Positions 31,943 through 41,838 of a stretch of DNA of 64,000 nucleotides are shown piece after piece. This DNA comes from Picochlorum sp. 'celeri' (lineage: Eukaryota; Chlorophyta; Trebouxiophyceae). Below the pieces are notes generated by a model. The model ran no database searches and was not told the DNA's origin. It saw only the letters and a program-made list of their open reading frames with translations. The number at the start of each line of letters is the position of its first letter. The first letter of the stretch is position 1. The DNA lies in NCBI GenBank assembly GCA_010909725.1, contig JAACMV010000021.1:769469-833468 (forward strand). Direction: 5' to 3'. Position numbers and translations under genes: made by a program.

Positions 31943-33250
31943 ATGGATCAGGGAATGCCTGCAATGCAGCCAGTGGCCTCGAGGCCGATTGCTGGGACAG
32001 CGTGGCTGGAGGTTCGGACAAATCTGGGATACGTCTATTACTACTCACCAACGACTCAAGAGAGTGTGTGGGAAAAACCAAAGGAAGTAGAGGAGGCGGA
32101 AAAGGCTCGAGATGCGAAGAAAAAGGTGCTACTTGATCCAGCCAAGTTGCAGGCACTGAAACGGGCAAAAGCCCACGGTGCGGTGTTGGCTCCAGAGTAT
32201 GAGGAAATGCTGCGTCAAGAAAAAGGTGGTGGAGAGAATAAGGGTGGGAAGAAGAAGGATGTGAAGGCGAAAGGTGGGGGTGATGGGGTTGCAGCTCCTG
32301 TTGTTGAGGAGGAAGAATTTGATGTTGAATTTGACCAAGAGGATATCGTTGAGGAGAATGATGTGGCAGTTGATCAAGAACAAGAAAAAGACGTAGAGAA
32401 GAAGGATGAAAAGGAAATAGAAGCAGCGTATGAGACGCTTTTGCGCGAGATTGGTGTGAATGGGTTCTCTCTGTATTCTCAAAAGCTCAAAATGATGCAG
32501 GATGATGCTCGGTTTCAGGCGGTTGATCCGTCCAAGAGAAGGCCATTATTTGAATCGTATTGCAAGAAAATTGGTGCGGATATAACAACAGTAGGGTCTG
32601 GGGAGACGACGCATGTGGAGAAGAAACCTCGGCGTGGGGATTTTGTGTCTTCCAGATCTTCAATTGATTCCTTCATGGCGTTGTTGCAAGAGAAGGTGGT
32701 GCACTCGGATATCTACTGGGATGATATTGCGCCTGCTCTTGCGAAGGATGACCGATTTAGGGAAGTGGAAACGTGGGAGGGGCGAGATTTGTTTCGAGAG
32801 CACCGGAGACACTTGGAGAAGGCTGATAGAGCCAGGGATATTGCACATCACAGAATGGCCAAAGATATGAGAGAGGGGCAGCGCAGGCAAACGGAATCAA
32901 GTCGACTAGATGCACAGAATAACTTCAAAGCTTTGTTGGCTGAAGTCGTGCGGAACCCATTGGCGTCATGGGACTCTGAAAAGGACATGCTGCAAAAGGA
33001 CCCACAGAAGAGAGGTGCACATCCTTTATTAGACGAGGCCACCTGCAAGAGTATGTTTGATGAACATGTAGCCCGATTATATGCATCAGCAAAGGAAAAC
33101 CTTATATCTCTGTTCGAGAAACAAGGGCTTCCAAAGACGTTGACATTGAAAGAAGTTCAAGGCTGTCTTGATGAAGAGGACCTAGAAGAGTTTGATGAGA
33201 CACTACAAAGGCATGCCTGGGAATCTTACACATCAGAGGGTGCTGAATGA
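31943..33250 (+). CDS. WW and FF domain protein (PRP40/TCERG1-like)
   Basis: A 435-residue intronless protein. The WW domain (about 20-46) has both tryptophans: WLEVRTNLGYVYYYSPTTQESVWEKP. A long Lys/Glu/Gly-rich linker follows. At least three FF-type modules come next: YETLLREIGVNGFS...RFQAV...RRPLFESYCKK, a second around FMALLQEKVVHSDIYWDDIAPAL...DLFREH, and a third around FKALLAEVVRNPLASWDSEKDML. This architecture couples the pre-mRNA splicing machinery or RNA polymerase II CTD to other factors. It is shorter than human TCERG1 or yeast Prp40 and has one WW. Plant PRP40C-type proteins are the closest idea. Confidence 0.82.
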   Translation: MDQGMPAMQPVASRPIAGTAWLEVRTNLGYVYYYSPTTQESVWEKPKEVEEAEKARDAKKKVLLDPAKLQALKRAKAHGAVLAPEYEEMLRQEKGGGENKGGKKKDVKAKGGGDGVAAPVVEEEEFDVEFDQEDIVEENDVAVDQEQEKDVEKKDEKEIEAAYETLLREIGVNGFSLYSQKLKMMQDDARFQAVDPSKRRPLFESYCKKIGADITTVGSGETTHVEKKPRRGDFVSSRSSIDSFMALLQEKVVHSDIYWDDIAPALAKDDRFREVETWEGRDLFREHRRHLEKADRARDIAHHRMAKDMREGQRRQTESSRLDAQNNFKALLAEVVRNPLASWDSEKDMLQKDPQKRGAHPLLDEATCKSMFDEHVARLYASAKENLISLFEKQGLPKTLTLKEVQGCLDEEDLEEFDETLQRHAWESYTSEGAE

Positions 33251-33323
33251 TATGTTATAAAATTTTTATTTATTAAGATCGACGTGAGACAGTATGAAGA
33301 GAGTTCAGTGGAATCTGGCAACG

Positions 33324-33376
33324 GGTTCTACAGGATTGGGTAGAACCAGTTCGCCTCAACTCTCCGTCTGGGAGAG
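33324..33376. repeat. two adjacent perfect hairpins upstream of G6PDH
   Basis: GGTTCTAC (33324-33331) pairs with GTAGAACC (33340-33347) over an 8-base loop. CTCTCC (33360-33365) pairs with GGAGAG (33371-33376). They lie in the spacer between the WW/FF gene and G6PDH, about 90-140 bp before the G6PDH start. I could not fit them to a tRNA. Confidence 0.6.
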
Positions 33377-33461
33377 CACACCCCAAAGGTAAAGCGAATT
33401 TTAAGTCACAGTGTGTGTATTTAATGGCTCATATCGATCGATTCTGTGTTTTCTGCGTAGA

Positions 33462-35199
33462 ATGAAACGAAGAGACTGCCAGCGAACAGTGCCATGCAGC
33501 ACGGGAACGTGTACCATCCCAACCCTAAGAACTCCTAGGCAGAGTAGATTGTATTCTCTGGTGGATTTGAGGCAGAGGGTGGCACGATGCGATACTCGAG
33601 CGATGGCCAGTGCTACTTCTTCTATGAATGAGGTGTATGGACTCAATGATGAGCATTGGGAGACCTCCTCGTTGTCCTTCTGTGTGGTCGGGGCATCCGG
33701 TGATTTAGCAAAGAAGAAAATCCTTCCTGCCCTGTTTGCATTGTATGAGCAAGGGATGATGCCTCAGTCGTTCAAGGTGTTTGGATATGCTCGGAGTAAA
33801 ATGACCCATGATGAGTTTCGGTCCTTGATTGAGTCATTGGTATCCACAAATGGCGCCACGTACGTTTCTTATATATGCCTCTCGACACCATTTATTTGGA
33901 ATCTAAAACAGTAGTTATGTATGCAGCAAGGAAAAGGTGGATCATTTTCTGTCAAATTGTTTCTACCAGCCTGGTCAATATGACTCTGTGGATGACTTCA
34001 AATCCTTGAATGCATTAATGGCAGAGAATGAGACTGGGTTTACCAAATCGAACAGAATATTCTACCTTTCAATTCCACCACATATATTTACTACAGTTGC
34101 AGCGAATGCATCCACGGCAGCATCATCTAGTTCTGGATGGACTCGTATGATTGTGGAAAAACCATTTGGTAGGGACACCGAGTCGTTCAAAAAGCTTTCC
34201 AAGGAATTATACGAACATTTAGAAGAAGATCAAATCTATAGAATAGACCACTACTTGGGGAAAGAATTGATCGAGGACCTTGTCGTGTTGAGATTTGCCA
34301 ATTTGGTGTTTGAACCATTGTGGAGCAGGGATTACATCCGGAGTGTCCAAGTCATATTCTCAGAGAATTTTGGCACGGAAGGAAGAGGAGGATATTTTGA
34401 TCAATATGGAATCATCAGGGATGTGATTCAAAATCATTTACTGCAGATCATGGCACTCTTTGCCATGGAGCAACCTGCCAGTCTGGACAGTGAGGACATC
34501 CGCGATGAAAAGGTCAAGGTCCTGAAGAACATGAAAACTGTGGGCATTGACGATGTTGTGCTCGGCCAGTACAAGGGACATGTTTCTAATGGAAAAACAT
34601 ATCCCGGCTATGTGGATGATGATACTGTTCCACCCTGCAGCATTACCCCCACATTTGCTGCATGTGCAGTGTTCATAGACAACCCTCGCTGGGATGGCAT
34701 CCCATTTCTGTTGAAAGCAGGTAAAGCCCTTCACTCTCGAGTTGCAGAAATTCGAGTCCAATTCCGGCACGTTCCGGGGAATTTGTACCGTAATAAACTC
34801 GGCATCGATCTTGATAGGACTACAAACGAGCTCGTGATTAGAATTCAACCAGATGAAGGCATCTTTCTCAAAGTCAACAATAAAATCCCTGGTCTAGGAC
34901 TCAGCATAGATAGAACTCGGCTCGATCTCATGTACAAATCACGGTACGATGCGGAGCTCCCAGATGCATACGAGCGATTAATTCTGGATTGCATCAATGG
35001 GGACAGGCGCCTCTTCATCCGAGCAGATGAATTGGAAGTTGCATGGGAGAAATTCACCCCAGTCCTTCAGGAAATCGAAAGGCGAGAAATTCAGCCAGAA
35101 TTCTATCCATACGGCTCCAGAGGACCATTGGGAGCCCATTATTTGGCAGCGAAATACAGGGTTCGCTGGGCTGATTTGGCAGATGATGATGACATGTAA
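33462..35199 (+). CDS. G6PD: glucose-6-phosphate 1-dehydrogenase, probably plastidic
   Basis: Exons 33462-33859 and 33927-35199 (donor GTACGT) give 556 residues. The enzyme oxidises glucose 6-phosphate with NADP+ to start the oxidative pentose phosphate pathway. The first 60 residues are Arg/Thr/Ser-rich with hardly any acidic residues until MNEVYG, like a transit peptide. NADP-binding [12 protein letters not shown] starts at about 75, with the GASGDLA loop at 77-83. The active-site block RIDHYLGKE is at 238-246. EKPFGRD and the C-terminal [21 protein letters not shown] are family-typical. The stop is 32 bp from that of convergent NDUFA8. Confidence 0.95.
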
Positions 35200-35231
35200 G
35201 GATCAAGACAAACAATTTTTATCTTACAAAT

Positions 35232-35561
35232 CTACAATGGAGCGCATTCTTCAAAAGCAGCTTGTTCTTTCCTACATTTGGAAAATCTGTTACTGTAATA
35301 ATCCATACATTCACAGTACGTTTTCAGCTCTTCAGGACATTTCCCATTTAAATCCTTCAGGAGATCCACAACACATTCGGTCACAGCTTCCCCTTCTTTC
35401 ACGCATGCACTAGGATTACCATTGTTTCTATCTTTACATTCAATATACGCTGCATTCACCTTGGAACAGCGCACAGCCACGTGCTTTGAAGCTGCCATCA
35501 ACAGGGCTGATGTTGGTGTCGAACTAGTCGCACTCGGATCTTCACTTTTTGCTACCCCCAT
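35232..35561 (-). CDS. NDUFA8: complex I subunit NDUFA8 (twin CHCH protein)
   Basis: A 109-residue intronless protein matching the accessory complex I subunit NDUFA8/PGIV of plants and animals. It is imported through the Mia40 disulfide route into the intermembrane space. Cysteines fall in CX9C-like pairs: AVRCSKVNAAYIEC, SACVKEGEAVTEC, GKCPEELKTYCECMDYYSNRFSKC and the final EEC. The N-terminal stretch TPTSALLMAASKHVAVRCSKVN and the ending KEQAAFEEC resemble the plant form. Confidence 0.9.
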   Translation of the reverse strand: MGVAKSEDPSATSSTPTSALLMAASKHVAVRCSKVNAAYIECKDRNNGNPSACVKEGEAVTECVVDLLKDLNGKCPEELKTYCECMDYYSNRFSKCRKEQAAFEECAPL

Positions 35562-35671
35562 GTCTTCAAAAACCTCACATACAAATTATACACATTAAAA
35601 GGCAAGAATCGGTGTGTATGTGTGGGTGTACAACTGGGACGTCTATAGGGTCGCCGTGAATATTGATATAA

Positions 35672-35687
35672 AAACCCTAATTAGGGT
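35672..35687. promoter_or_regulatory. telo-box-like element within a 14-bp palindrome
   Basis: AAACCCTAA at 35672-35680 matches the plant telo-box common in ribosomal protein promoters. It overlaps ACCCTAATTAGGGT (35674-35687), a perfect palindrome giving the box on both strands. It lies about 120 bp before the uS9 start codon and a similar distance from NDUFA8. Confidence 0.45.
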
Positions 35688-35805
35688 ATTCCATCCCGAA
35701 GCCATGTCCATGCCCGCCGCAGCGTGACTTGTCGCTGAGCAGCATGTGTTTGCAACATACTCCCACCATCGCTCATAAATTTCATAATTTATATCTAAAG
35801 ACACA

Positions 35806-36497
35806 ATGGTCGAGGTATGTAGAATACAAATAGGTGTCCGTGGAATCGCCGCCTGAGCCGTAGACAAAGAAAGTCTCTCTGTCGTGTCGTTTCCACACCC
35901 ATATTCTCTATGATGAACCTCTAGATGGTATTAACTAACACATATTGTATGTATTAATGCAGTCTGTCCAAACATTCGGTCGCAAGGTACGTTTTACCAT
36001 GCTCTCCACATGGTTGCGGCGTTTGGGTACTCGCGCATACCATGCCTTTTCAACACGTGCAATTCTTATATTCGAATTCTCATATAATTAATACATCTGT
36101 GCAGAAAACCTCCGTAGCTGTTGCCTACGTGAAGCGCGGAAAGGGAGAAATCAGGTTGAATGGAGCTCCTTTGGATGTCATTCAGCCAGATACTCTTCGC
36201 TGGAAGATTATGGAGCCAATTCTCTTGTTGGGAAAGCAGAGATTCTCCAATGTTGATATTAGACTTCGTGTGAAGGGAGGTGGTCGTGTGACCCAGTCCT
36301 ATGCTCTCAGACAGGCCATTGCCAAGGGACTCGTAGCCTTTTACCAGAAATACGTTGACGAGCAGAGTAAGAACGAAATCAAGAACATCTTGTTGAGCTA
36401 CGATAGAACTCTCATTGTGGCTGATCCACGTCGCTGCGAGCCAAAGAAGTTTGGTGGTCCAGGTGCCCGTGCCAGATACCAGAAATCGTATCGTTAG
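35806..36497 (+). CDS. RPS16: 40S ribosomal protein S16 (uS9)
   Basis: Exons 35806-35814, 35963-35986 and 36105-36497 give 141 residues. uS9 reaches the decoding centre with its C-terminal tail. The first coding exon is just ATG GTC GAG and the second codes eight residues (SVQTFGRK). The third starts [47 protein letters not shown] and the tail [22 protein letters not shown] are standard uS9. The two micro-exons are needed to give the conserved VQTFGRKKTAVAV-type start. Donors are GTATGT and GTACGT. Confidence 0.95.
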
Positions 36498-36537
36498 AAT
36501 TTATTCTATTATGTATGTAATAATAGCATTAGGATAC

Positions 36538-37071
36538 TCATGATTGTTTTGTTTCTGAAGAAGAAAAGAATTTCTTGGCCTCGTGTGCCACTCGTTCCTC
36601 TTGGAGAGCATCCATCAGAGTCTCACTTGCTGTTTCAGGCAGTCGATGATGACCATGATCACGAGATGCTGCCCTCACATCCTCTGCCGACACTGGAATC
36701 ATCGTATATGATGGAGTGTCTTCTTGTTTGCTACCCTCAATATCTTTTTGAACAGAAGGAGGTGGCGGCACACGAGCACGAGACGAGGAGCCCACGTTTT
36801 CTGGCAAAATCATTCCCTTGAGCGACGACATGGACCTGACGTCCCTGCGTATTTTATCCAACTGCGCCACAGTATCCTGTAATTCCTCATGAACAGAATT
36901 CATTTCATTTTTATCTATATATTCACTAATCTCACGGCGTATCCGCTGCAATTTGGTCGCAGCTCGTCCAGCAATTCTACCGGCCTGTCTTGCCAGTCTG
37001 GGCAGTTCGTGAGGCTTGACAAACAGGGCCCCGACGAAGAGGGCAAATATCCCTTGTTCTATCAACGTCAT
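36538..37071 (-). CDS. TATB: mitochondrial TatB-like protein
   Basis: A 177-residue protein with a single hydrophobic segment at the very N-terminus (IEQGIFALFVGALFV). A short hinge (KPHELP) and an amphipathic helix (RLARQAGRIAGRAATKLQRIRREI) follow, the TatA/B layout. The stretch RQAGRIAGRA...VHEELQDTVAQLDKIRRDVRSM matches the nuclear-encoded plant mitochondrial TatB (At5g43680 type) as I remember it. It fits thylakoid Hcf106 or Tha4 less well. No separate presequence is seen. Such proteins are proposed to help mitochondrial TatC move folded proteins such as the Rieske subunit. The C-terminal third is low complexity. It starts 33 bp after the stop of the PRXL2-like gene. Confidence 0.7.
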   Translation of the reverse strand: MTLIEQGIFALFVGALFVKPHELPRLARQAGRIAGRAATKLQRIRREISEYIDKNEMNSVHEELQDTVAQLDKIRRDVRSMSSLKGMILPENVGSSSRARVPPPPSVQKDIEGSKQEDTPSYTMIPVSAEDVRAASRDHGHHRLPETASETLMDALQEERVAHEAKKFFSSSETKQS

Positions 37072-37104
37072 TCATAATCGTATTCATTAAATGGAAATTT
37101 AAAT

Positions 37105-37756
37105 TTATTTGCCATAGAGGGATGCCACTGCCTTCATAACCGATGCCATCGGGGCATGGTCCCCAAAGGTTTCTTCTTTGAACACGTAGACGGAATTTCC
37201 AGCTGGAGAGTCCAACACCGCCAATCCTCCTAGAGTAAGCCCATCTCCTTCGAGATTAGAATCACACACGGCTCCACGAGCCTTCACAGCCCTGTAGTTC
37301 TTCCATGCTCTGGAGAAGGGATTCAAGAATGATGCCAAGGAACCTTTCTTCACCTGTCCTCCATGAACAGCCTTGTAGAATGCCTTGGTCTCGTCATGGT
37401 ATATTTCTCCACCCCAGAACTCTTTGAAAGCATCAACTTCTCTCTGCTTCCATTCGTGAAGCACGCATACCATTCTTGTGGGCTGTTTGTCTGTGCCTTG
37501 TGCATAGTTTGCAATAGTCTCTCTGCTCTTCCACAAAACGATCGCCTGGTCGCGACAAAGAACTGCATATAGGGGATCAAGGTGTCATAATATCCTAATA
37601 AATGACATGTCATACATGTATATGCAACGTACGGCATCCTGGGCGACGGAGCACAACAACAAGAGCAGGGGAGTCTGTCCACAAACTTGCAGCAGAGATC
37701 TCCTTGCCCTCTCCGTCCTTCAATGTCGTCTTTGGATCCACAAATGGGGTTGACAT
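37105..37756 (-). CDS. PRXL2/AAED1-like thioredoxin-fold antioxidant protein
   Basis: Exons 37633-37756 and 37105-37562 (intron GTACGT...GCAG) give 193 residues. The fold is that of the AhpC/TSA-like PRXL2 (FAM213) group. The redox motif RRPGCLLCRDQA has cysteines at 41 and 44, and the intron splits the codon directly after C41. The rest has VCVLHEWKQREVDAFKEFWGGEIYHDETKAFYKAV and the typical GLTLGGLAVLDSPAGNSVYVFKEETFGDHAP ending. Members are thought to reduce peroxides or act on lipids, and the substrate here is not known. Confidence 0.85.
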
Positions 37757-38009
37757 GGTTTGTTATGTATTTTGGATTAAGAATGAGGGAGCGTGTGAGG
37801 TGTTTCGGTGACGTATCATGTGTCCACCTTGGAATTTCCTTGAATAAAACATTGAATATATATACATGGGGTATTCTTGTTTTTCTTTTTTTCATGGATA
37901 GATAAAACAGTAAGTAATAACGTATTTTTTATTGACGTTGAGAAACCAAGCGAGTGAGTACATACGGAACGTCATAAAGAAGAAGGAAGAGTAAAAGGAA
38001 GAAGAGACC

Positions 38010-38786
38010 ATGTCGTCTCTTGCCGCGGCTCGGGCGGATAACTTTTATAATCCTCCTGATTGGGATCCGAATAAAGAGAGTCGAAATAAATATCACAATT
38101 CACATGGAGCTTTGGGTAACCGAGCGAGGAAGTTGGAGAAGGAGGGGATTCTCATTATTAGATTCGAAATGCCTTTTCCTGTGTGGTGTGCTGGGTGCGG
38201 TCATTTGATTGGGAAGGGTGTTCGTTTTAATGCTGAAAAGAAAAAGATTGGGAAGTACCATAGCACGACGGTGTGGAGTTTTTGTATGAAAGCACCATGC
38301 TGCAAGGAGGTGATTGAGGTCCACACAGACCCAAAGAATGCAGAGTATGTGATTGTCAGGGGGGCTAAAAAGAAGGTCGAGTATTCTGGGGAAGATGCGG
38401 TGGTTGTGGATCCCAAAGCGGAGGATCGGCCGAAGGATGCTATTGGGAGGTTGGAGGTGGCAGAAATTGATAAGAGGGCTGCAGAGGATGGTCTGACACA
38501 GATTATGGACCTGAAGGAGCAAAGTTATCATAGATATAAAGACGATGTTGATAGAAATAGGTCTCTGAGGAGGACGATGCGTCAGGCGAGGAGAGAGGAG
38601 CAGCAGAGGACAGCTAGGCGGGATGCCCTTGGGCTGTCAAAGAACATACAATTGTTGCCTGAGACGAAGATGGATCGATTGAGGGCGTCTGCGGTAGAGT
38701 TTGGTAGCGTCAAGTCGAATTGGAAGAAAAAGCGAAAATCGATCAAGGCAGAGGGAATATTTGGGGGAAAATATCAACGAAAGTGA
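38010..38786 (+). CDS. YJU2B: YJU2B/CCDC130-type splicing factor
   Basis: A 258-residue intronless protein of the CWC16/YJU2 family, which joins the activated spliceosome. The N-terminus LAAARADNFYNPPDWDP marks the CCDC130 (YJU2B) branch. The zinc-binding part has WCAGCGHLIGKGVRFNAEKKKIGKYHSTTVWSFCMKAPCC, giving two CxxC-type pairs. A charged helical tail ends in a basic KKKRKSIKAEGIFGGKYQRK stretch, a likely nuclear localisation signal. The stop is 13 bp from the stop of the convergent glycosyltransferase gene. Confidence 0.92.
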   Translation: MSSLAAARADNFYNPPDWDPNKESRNKYHNSHGALGNRARKLEKEGILIIRFEMPFPVWCAGCGHLIGKGVRFNAEKKKIGKYHSTTVWSFCMKAPCCKEVIEVHTDPKNAEYVIVRGAKKKVEYSGEDAVVVDPKAEDRPKDAIGRLEVAEIDKRAAEDGLTQIMDLKEQSYHRYKDDVDRNRSLRRTMRQARREEQQRTARRDALGLSKNIQLLPETKMDRLRASAVEFGSVKSNWKKKRKSIKAEGIFGGKYQRK

Positions 38787-38799
38787 TGAAGTTACAGTA

Positions 38800-40550
38800 T
38801 TACTGCTGACAATGTCTTGTTATTGGCTGGAATTTTCCAGCATCTATATTTTTGCTAAGAGTACTGTTTAAGAAGCTCATGACTTCGAGTCTAAATTCCC
38901 TGCGGTGGCTCAAATACCGTGACTTTGGTAACGGCCGCAAATGAGACAGATGCATACTGAAGCCTGTCGCATGCGTTCTAAATCTAAACTTGTTCTTTTC
39001 CAGATATTTGAGCCACACATTAGCTCCGCATCCATTGTCGACAAATCTCTCATCAAACCACGGCGTCATCTCGGTCGCAAGCAGTATGCATGGCTCTGAC
39101 ATGGAACTGACAGGAGGGCCCTCCTTGATCAGTGAATGATCCTCCGTCCGTACCCATTTCTTCAAGTCTACTCGGAAGGCATCTTCATGATCATCCGGCG
39201 AAATATAATGACCTAAAAGCTTCTTCTGAATGGCTTCTTTGACAAAGCTTTTCCCAGCTGCAATAGATATACAAACCACGCATGATATTTTGTCTATGAA
39301 AACAACAACAATCAAACAAGATACATAACAAAGACATCAAACCTACATAGTGCGTATGATCTGGCTACATTGCGGACAATTTTCAAATCTTGCCCAATAT
39401 TTGACAGTTCCAATGATGGTAGAATGAAAGCAGTCTTCTTCTTTGCTGCTGACAATAAGCCTTCATATGTCTGCTCATCCCTGTACCCAAGACCTGGACT
39501 GTCCAACAAGGGAGTCACCAAAAAATCAGAATTGACATGGATAGAAAGTTCCGTTCGAACAAATGACAAAGCTTTATTGCGCAAGGCATTCACTGGGTAC
39601 GCCCCAGGAAAGTCAGGCTTTTTTATGAATTGTCCCAAGAAAATCACGTCTAATGCACAGACACCAATTGTCTCCATATACTTGTGAAACGAGTCAATCC
39701 CACGAATCATATCATCAAGGGTCGTACGAGAATATCCAGGAAGCAAAGGAAGTCCTCCAGACGTATTTGCAGTCATAGGAACGTAAATGGTAGCCACAAT
39801 TCTATCGGGCCACGACAGGCACTGGTCTTCCAGATTTGGTATCCTCTCCGTCGACATCTGCGTCACCAGACTAATACTATTCCCCTCAATCTCCTTCCTC
39901 GATTTCCATGCATGAATTTCTATCAAATCAGGAAAGTAATCTGTGACACCATTAGATGTCTCATCTTCTGTGTATGGTGTGCATGCCCTCTTCTCATTCC
40001 ACGATGGCAGCAATGCAAGCATTCTATGGTAATCACCCAGCATATCATCTCCTTCTCCTCCAGATACATCATCGTATACATTTCCACTATCATTATCATC
40101 ACTTGCCTTCCATTTGGTATTCCAGAGAGACGACATCACCCCTGAACCCCCAAGAACAAGAGACACCAGGAACAGCAGCAGCACAAAAGGCGTCCTCATC
40201 GATTTCCCACCACTCCTCCAGCCGTGCCCGCCACTATGATTTCTTCTCCCCGGAGTCATCGACGGAGGGTTCCCGAGCGAACCCTGGGAATCCAACATGG
40301 CACTTCCAACCCTCGGCAACCGTTGAGGCGAACGCCCTGGCGTCCTCAAGGCCGATTTTGTCGTCGACCCCGCCGCAGATCCTCCAAATGGACTTTTTGC
40401 CAAATTAAAAACAGATCTCATCATCGTATCTGGGGTTCTATGACTCAGGCCTCCATCCCGTCGCCCAACGCTGCCTAGTTGCTGTGGAGTTGGATCACCC
40501 TCCGACTGTCGCTCATCCACCAACACTGTCAACCTATTCGGCGTCGCCAT
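38800..40550 (-). CDS. second GT49-type glycosyltransferase-like protein, altered DXD site
   Basis: Exons 39347-40550 and 38800-39257 give 553 residues. A cytosolic N-terminus of about 115 residues precedes a hydrophobic anchor (TPFVLLLFLVSLVLGGSGVM), the type II Golgi pattern. The lumenal part parallels the gene at 29423-30832: SLVTQMSTERIPNLEDQCLSW, YPVNALRN, PWFDERFV. At the metal site it reads NSDF (N340, S341, D342) where the paralogue has DVDF. The first aspartate is therefore missing and catalysis may be changed or lost. Splicing at GTAGGT restores ALSGKSFVKEAI. Confidence 0.8.
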
Positions 40551-40591
40551 GTTCTACCTCTACTACTAATTATGAAAGAAAGATGCAATCT

Positions 40592-40815
40592 TTACAACAA
40601 TGCACGACGACGCCAGTCCTTTTCCTCTGATAGAGCACGGCAGTTACTCCTCGCGCGTTGGCATTCTTTGCATACTATCCGATCAAGTACATATTTATTA
40701 CTATACATGAATTCACCTGAAATTGCACACGAGTAAGACATGTGGTCCAATGTTCTTGAAGACTCTTCTTCAATGCAGAGCATGGTGCCAACTCCTTATT
40801 ATAAATTTGATCCAT
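40592..40815 (-). CDS. possible small Cys-containing protein gene (splicing unresolved)
   Basis: An ATG at 40815 opens 33 codons (MDQIYNKELAPCSALKKSLQEH...) that run into a CAG/GTGAAT boundary. A second segment down to 40592 reads CKECQRARSNC...EEKDWRRRALL before TAA in another frame. An intron of 42-65 bp would be needed to join them, and no splice choice is clearly best. Spaced cysteines and a charged end recall small mitochondrial CHCH assembly factors, but spacing is not a clean CX9C. It starts 32 bp after the stop of the borealin-like gene. Confidence 0.3.
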
Positions 40816-40847
40816 CACATCGGTATCAATGTTACACAGTAGTAGTA

Positions 40848-41777
40848 TTATGATTGTTTTCCAAGTGCTGATGCTAAAAATGCAAATTGAGACGATAATA
40901 ACTCTGAAACCTCCCGTCTATGAGACTCTGGAATGTCTGCTAGGCCGTTGGCCCCAAGGGCCCACTGCTTTCCATCTTTTGTCGTCACAACAGCAGCGCG
41001 CGGTTCTTGAGACGCTTTCGTTTTACCACCGCGTTTCCCTTGTTGCACAAGCATCGTCACAGGCATGGGCATGGCCTTGCCAGCAAATGGCATGGGAGTC
41101 TGCAAAGGGATCCCGTTAAACGAGCCTGCTGTCCCATCTGCCTCGACTTTCACCCTCTTCGTCCCACGCTTCTTTCCCGAATGTGTATCAGACTCTTCAA
41201 TCACCTTATCCACAGCAGCTGCCCGCTCCTCAAACCTCCTCCTGACATCCTCCAGGGCACTACTCTTCAAATCATCCACAAACTTTTCCTCAAACTCCTT
41301 CATACTCATACTCCGAGTCTACACATGCAATACATATACGTGACTGGGGCGTGGTGCAATGAAAAGGACATGACGCGTAACACGTACCGACTTGGGCAAC
41401 CGAACCAACTTGGTCCTCAGGTTGTTCCTCAGACTCGTCACAGCATCCTCTGTCGCAGCTATAATCTCCGAAACTCGCTCTTCCACTACAACAGAATAAC
41501 AATACTACCTATTATTTTATGAATACTACCCATCATTGCACGAATACAGCGTCGTCGCCTGAGAAAACGTGGACCAACCGAGAATGTCGTTGAACAATCC
41601 CAATCCCAACGAAATCTCCACAACAACCACATACACCCACGATATGATATAGAAATAATTCTTACCTTGAGTCTCAATGCTTTCAATCAATTTAACGACA
41701 TCCGCTGTGCTCGTATCCTTCCCAACGACATTCTCATCGACTGGCGCAAGAACCTTTCGTCTCGTTGCTCTAGGCAT
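40848..41777 (-). CDS. borealin-like protein (candidate chromosomal passenger complex subunit)
   Basis: Exons 41666-41777, 41388-41485 and 40848-41318 give 226 residues. A helical N-terminus (VVKLIESIETQVEERVSEIIAATEDAVTSLRNNL) ends in LVRLPKSTRSMSMKEFEEKF. This resembles the borealin helix and its ...LRLPKALREM motif. A basic low-complexity middle contains TPMP. The C-terminal 40 residues (GKQWALGANGLADIPESHRREVSELLSSQFAFLASALG) resemble the borealin dimerisation end. Borealin links survivin and INCENP to aurora B. The match is remote and made by eye, so another coiled-coil chromatin protein cannot be excluded. Confidence 0.5.
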
Positions 41778-41838
41778 ACTATTACTCACATGTATGTTAT
41801 TAACTAATTACTATTTTACTACTGTAATAATAACAACA

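Noticed and set aside
33318..33390. tRNA gene
   Set aside because: Two hairpins and a TTCG stretch are present, but there is no acceptor stem, D-arm or standard T-loop.
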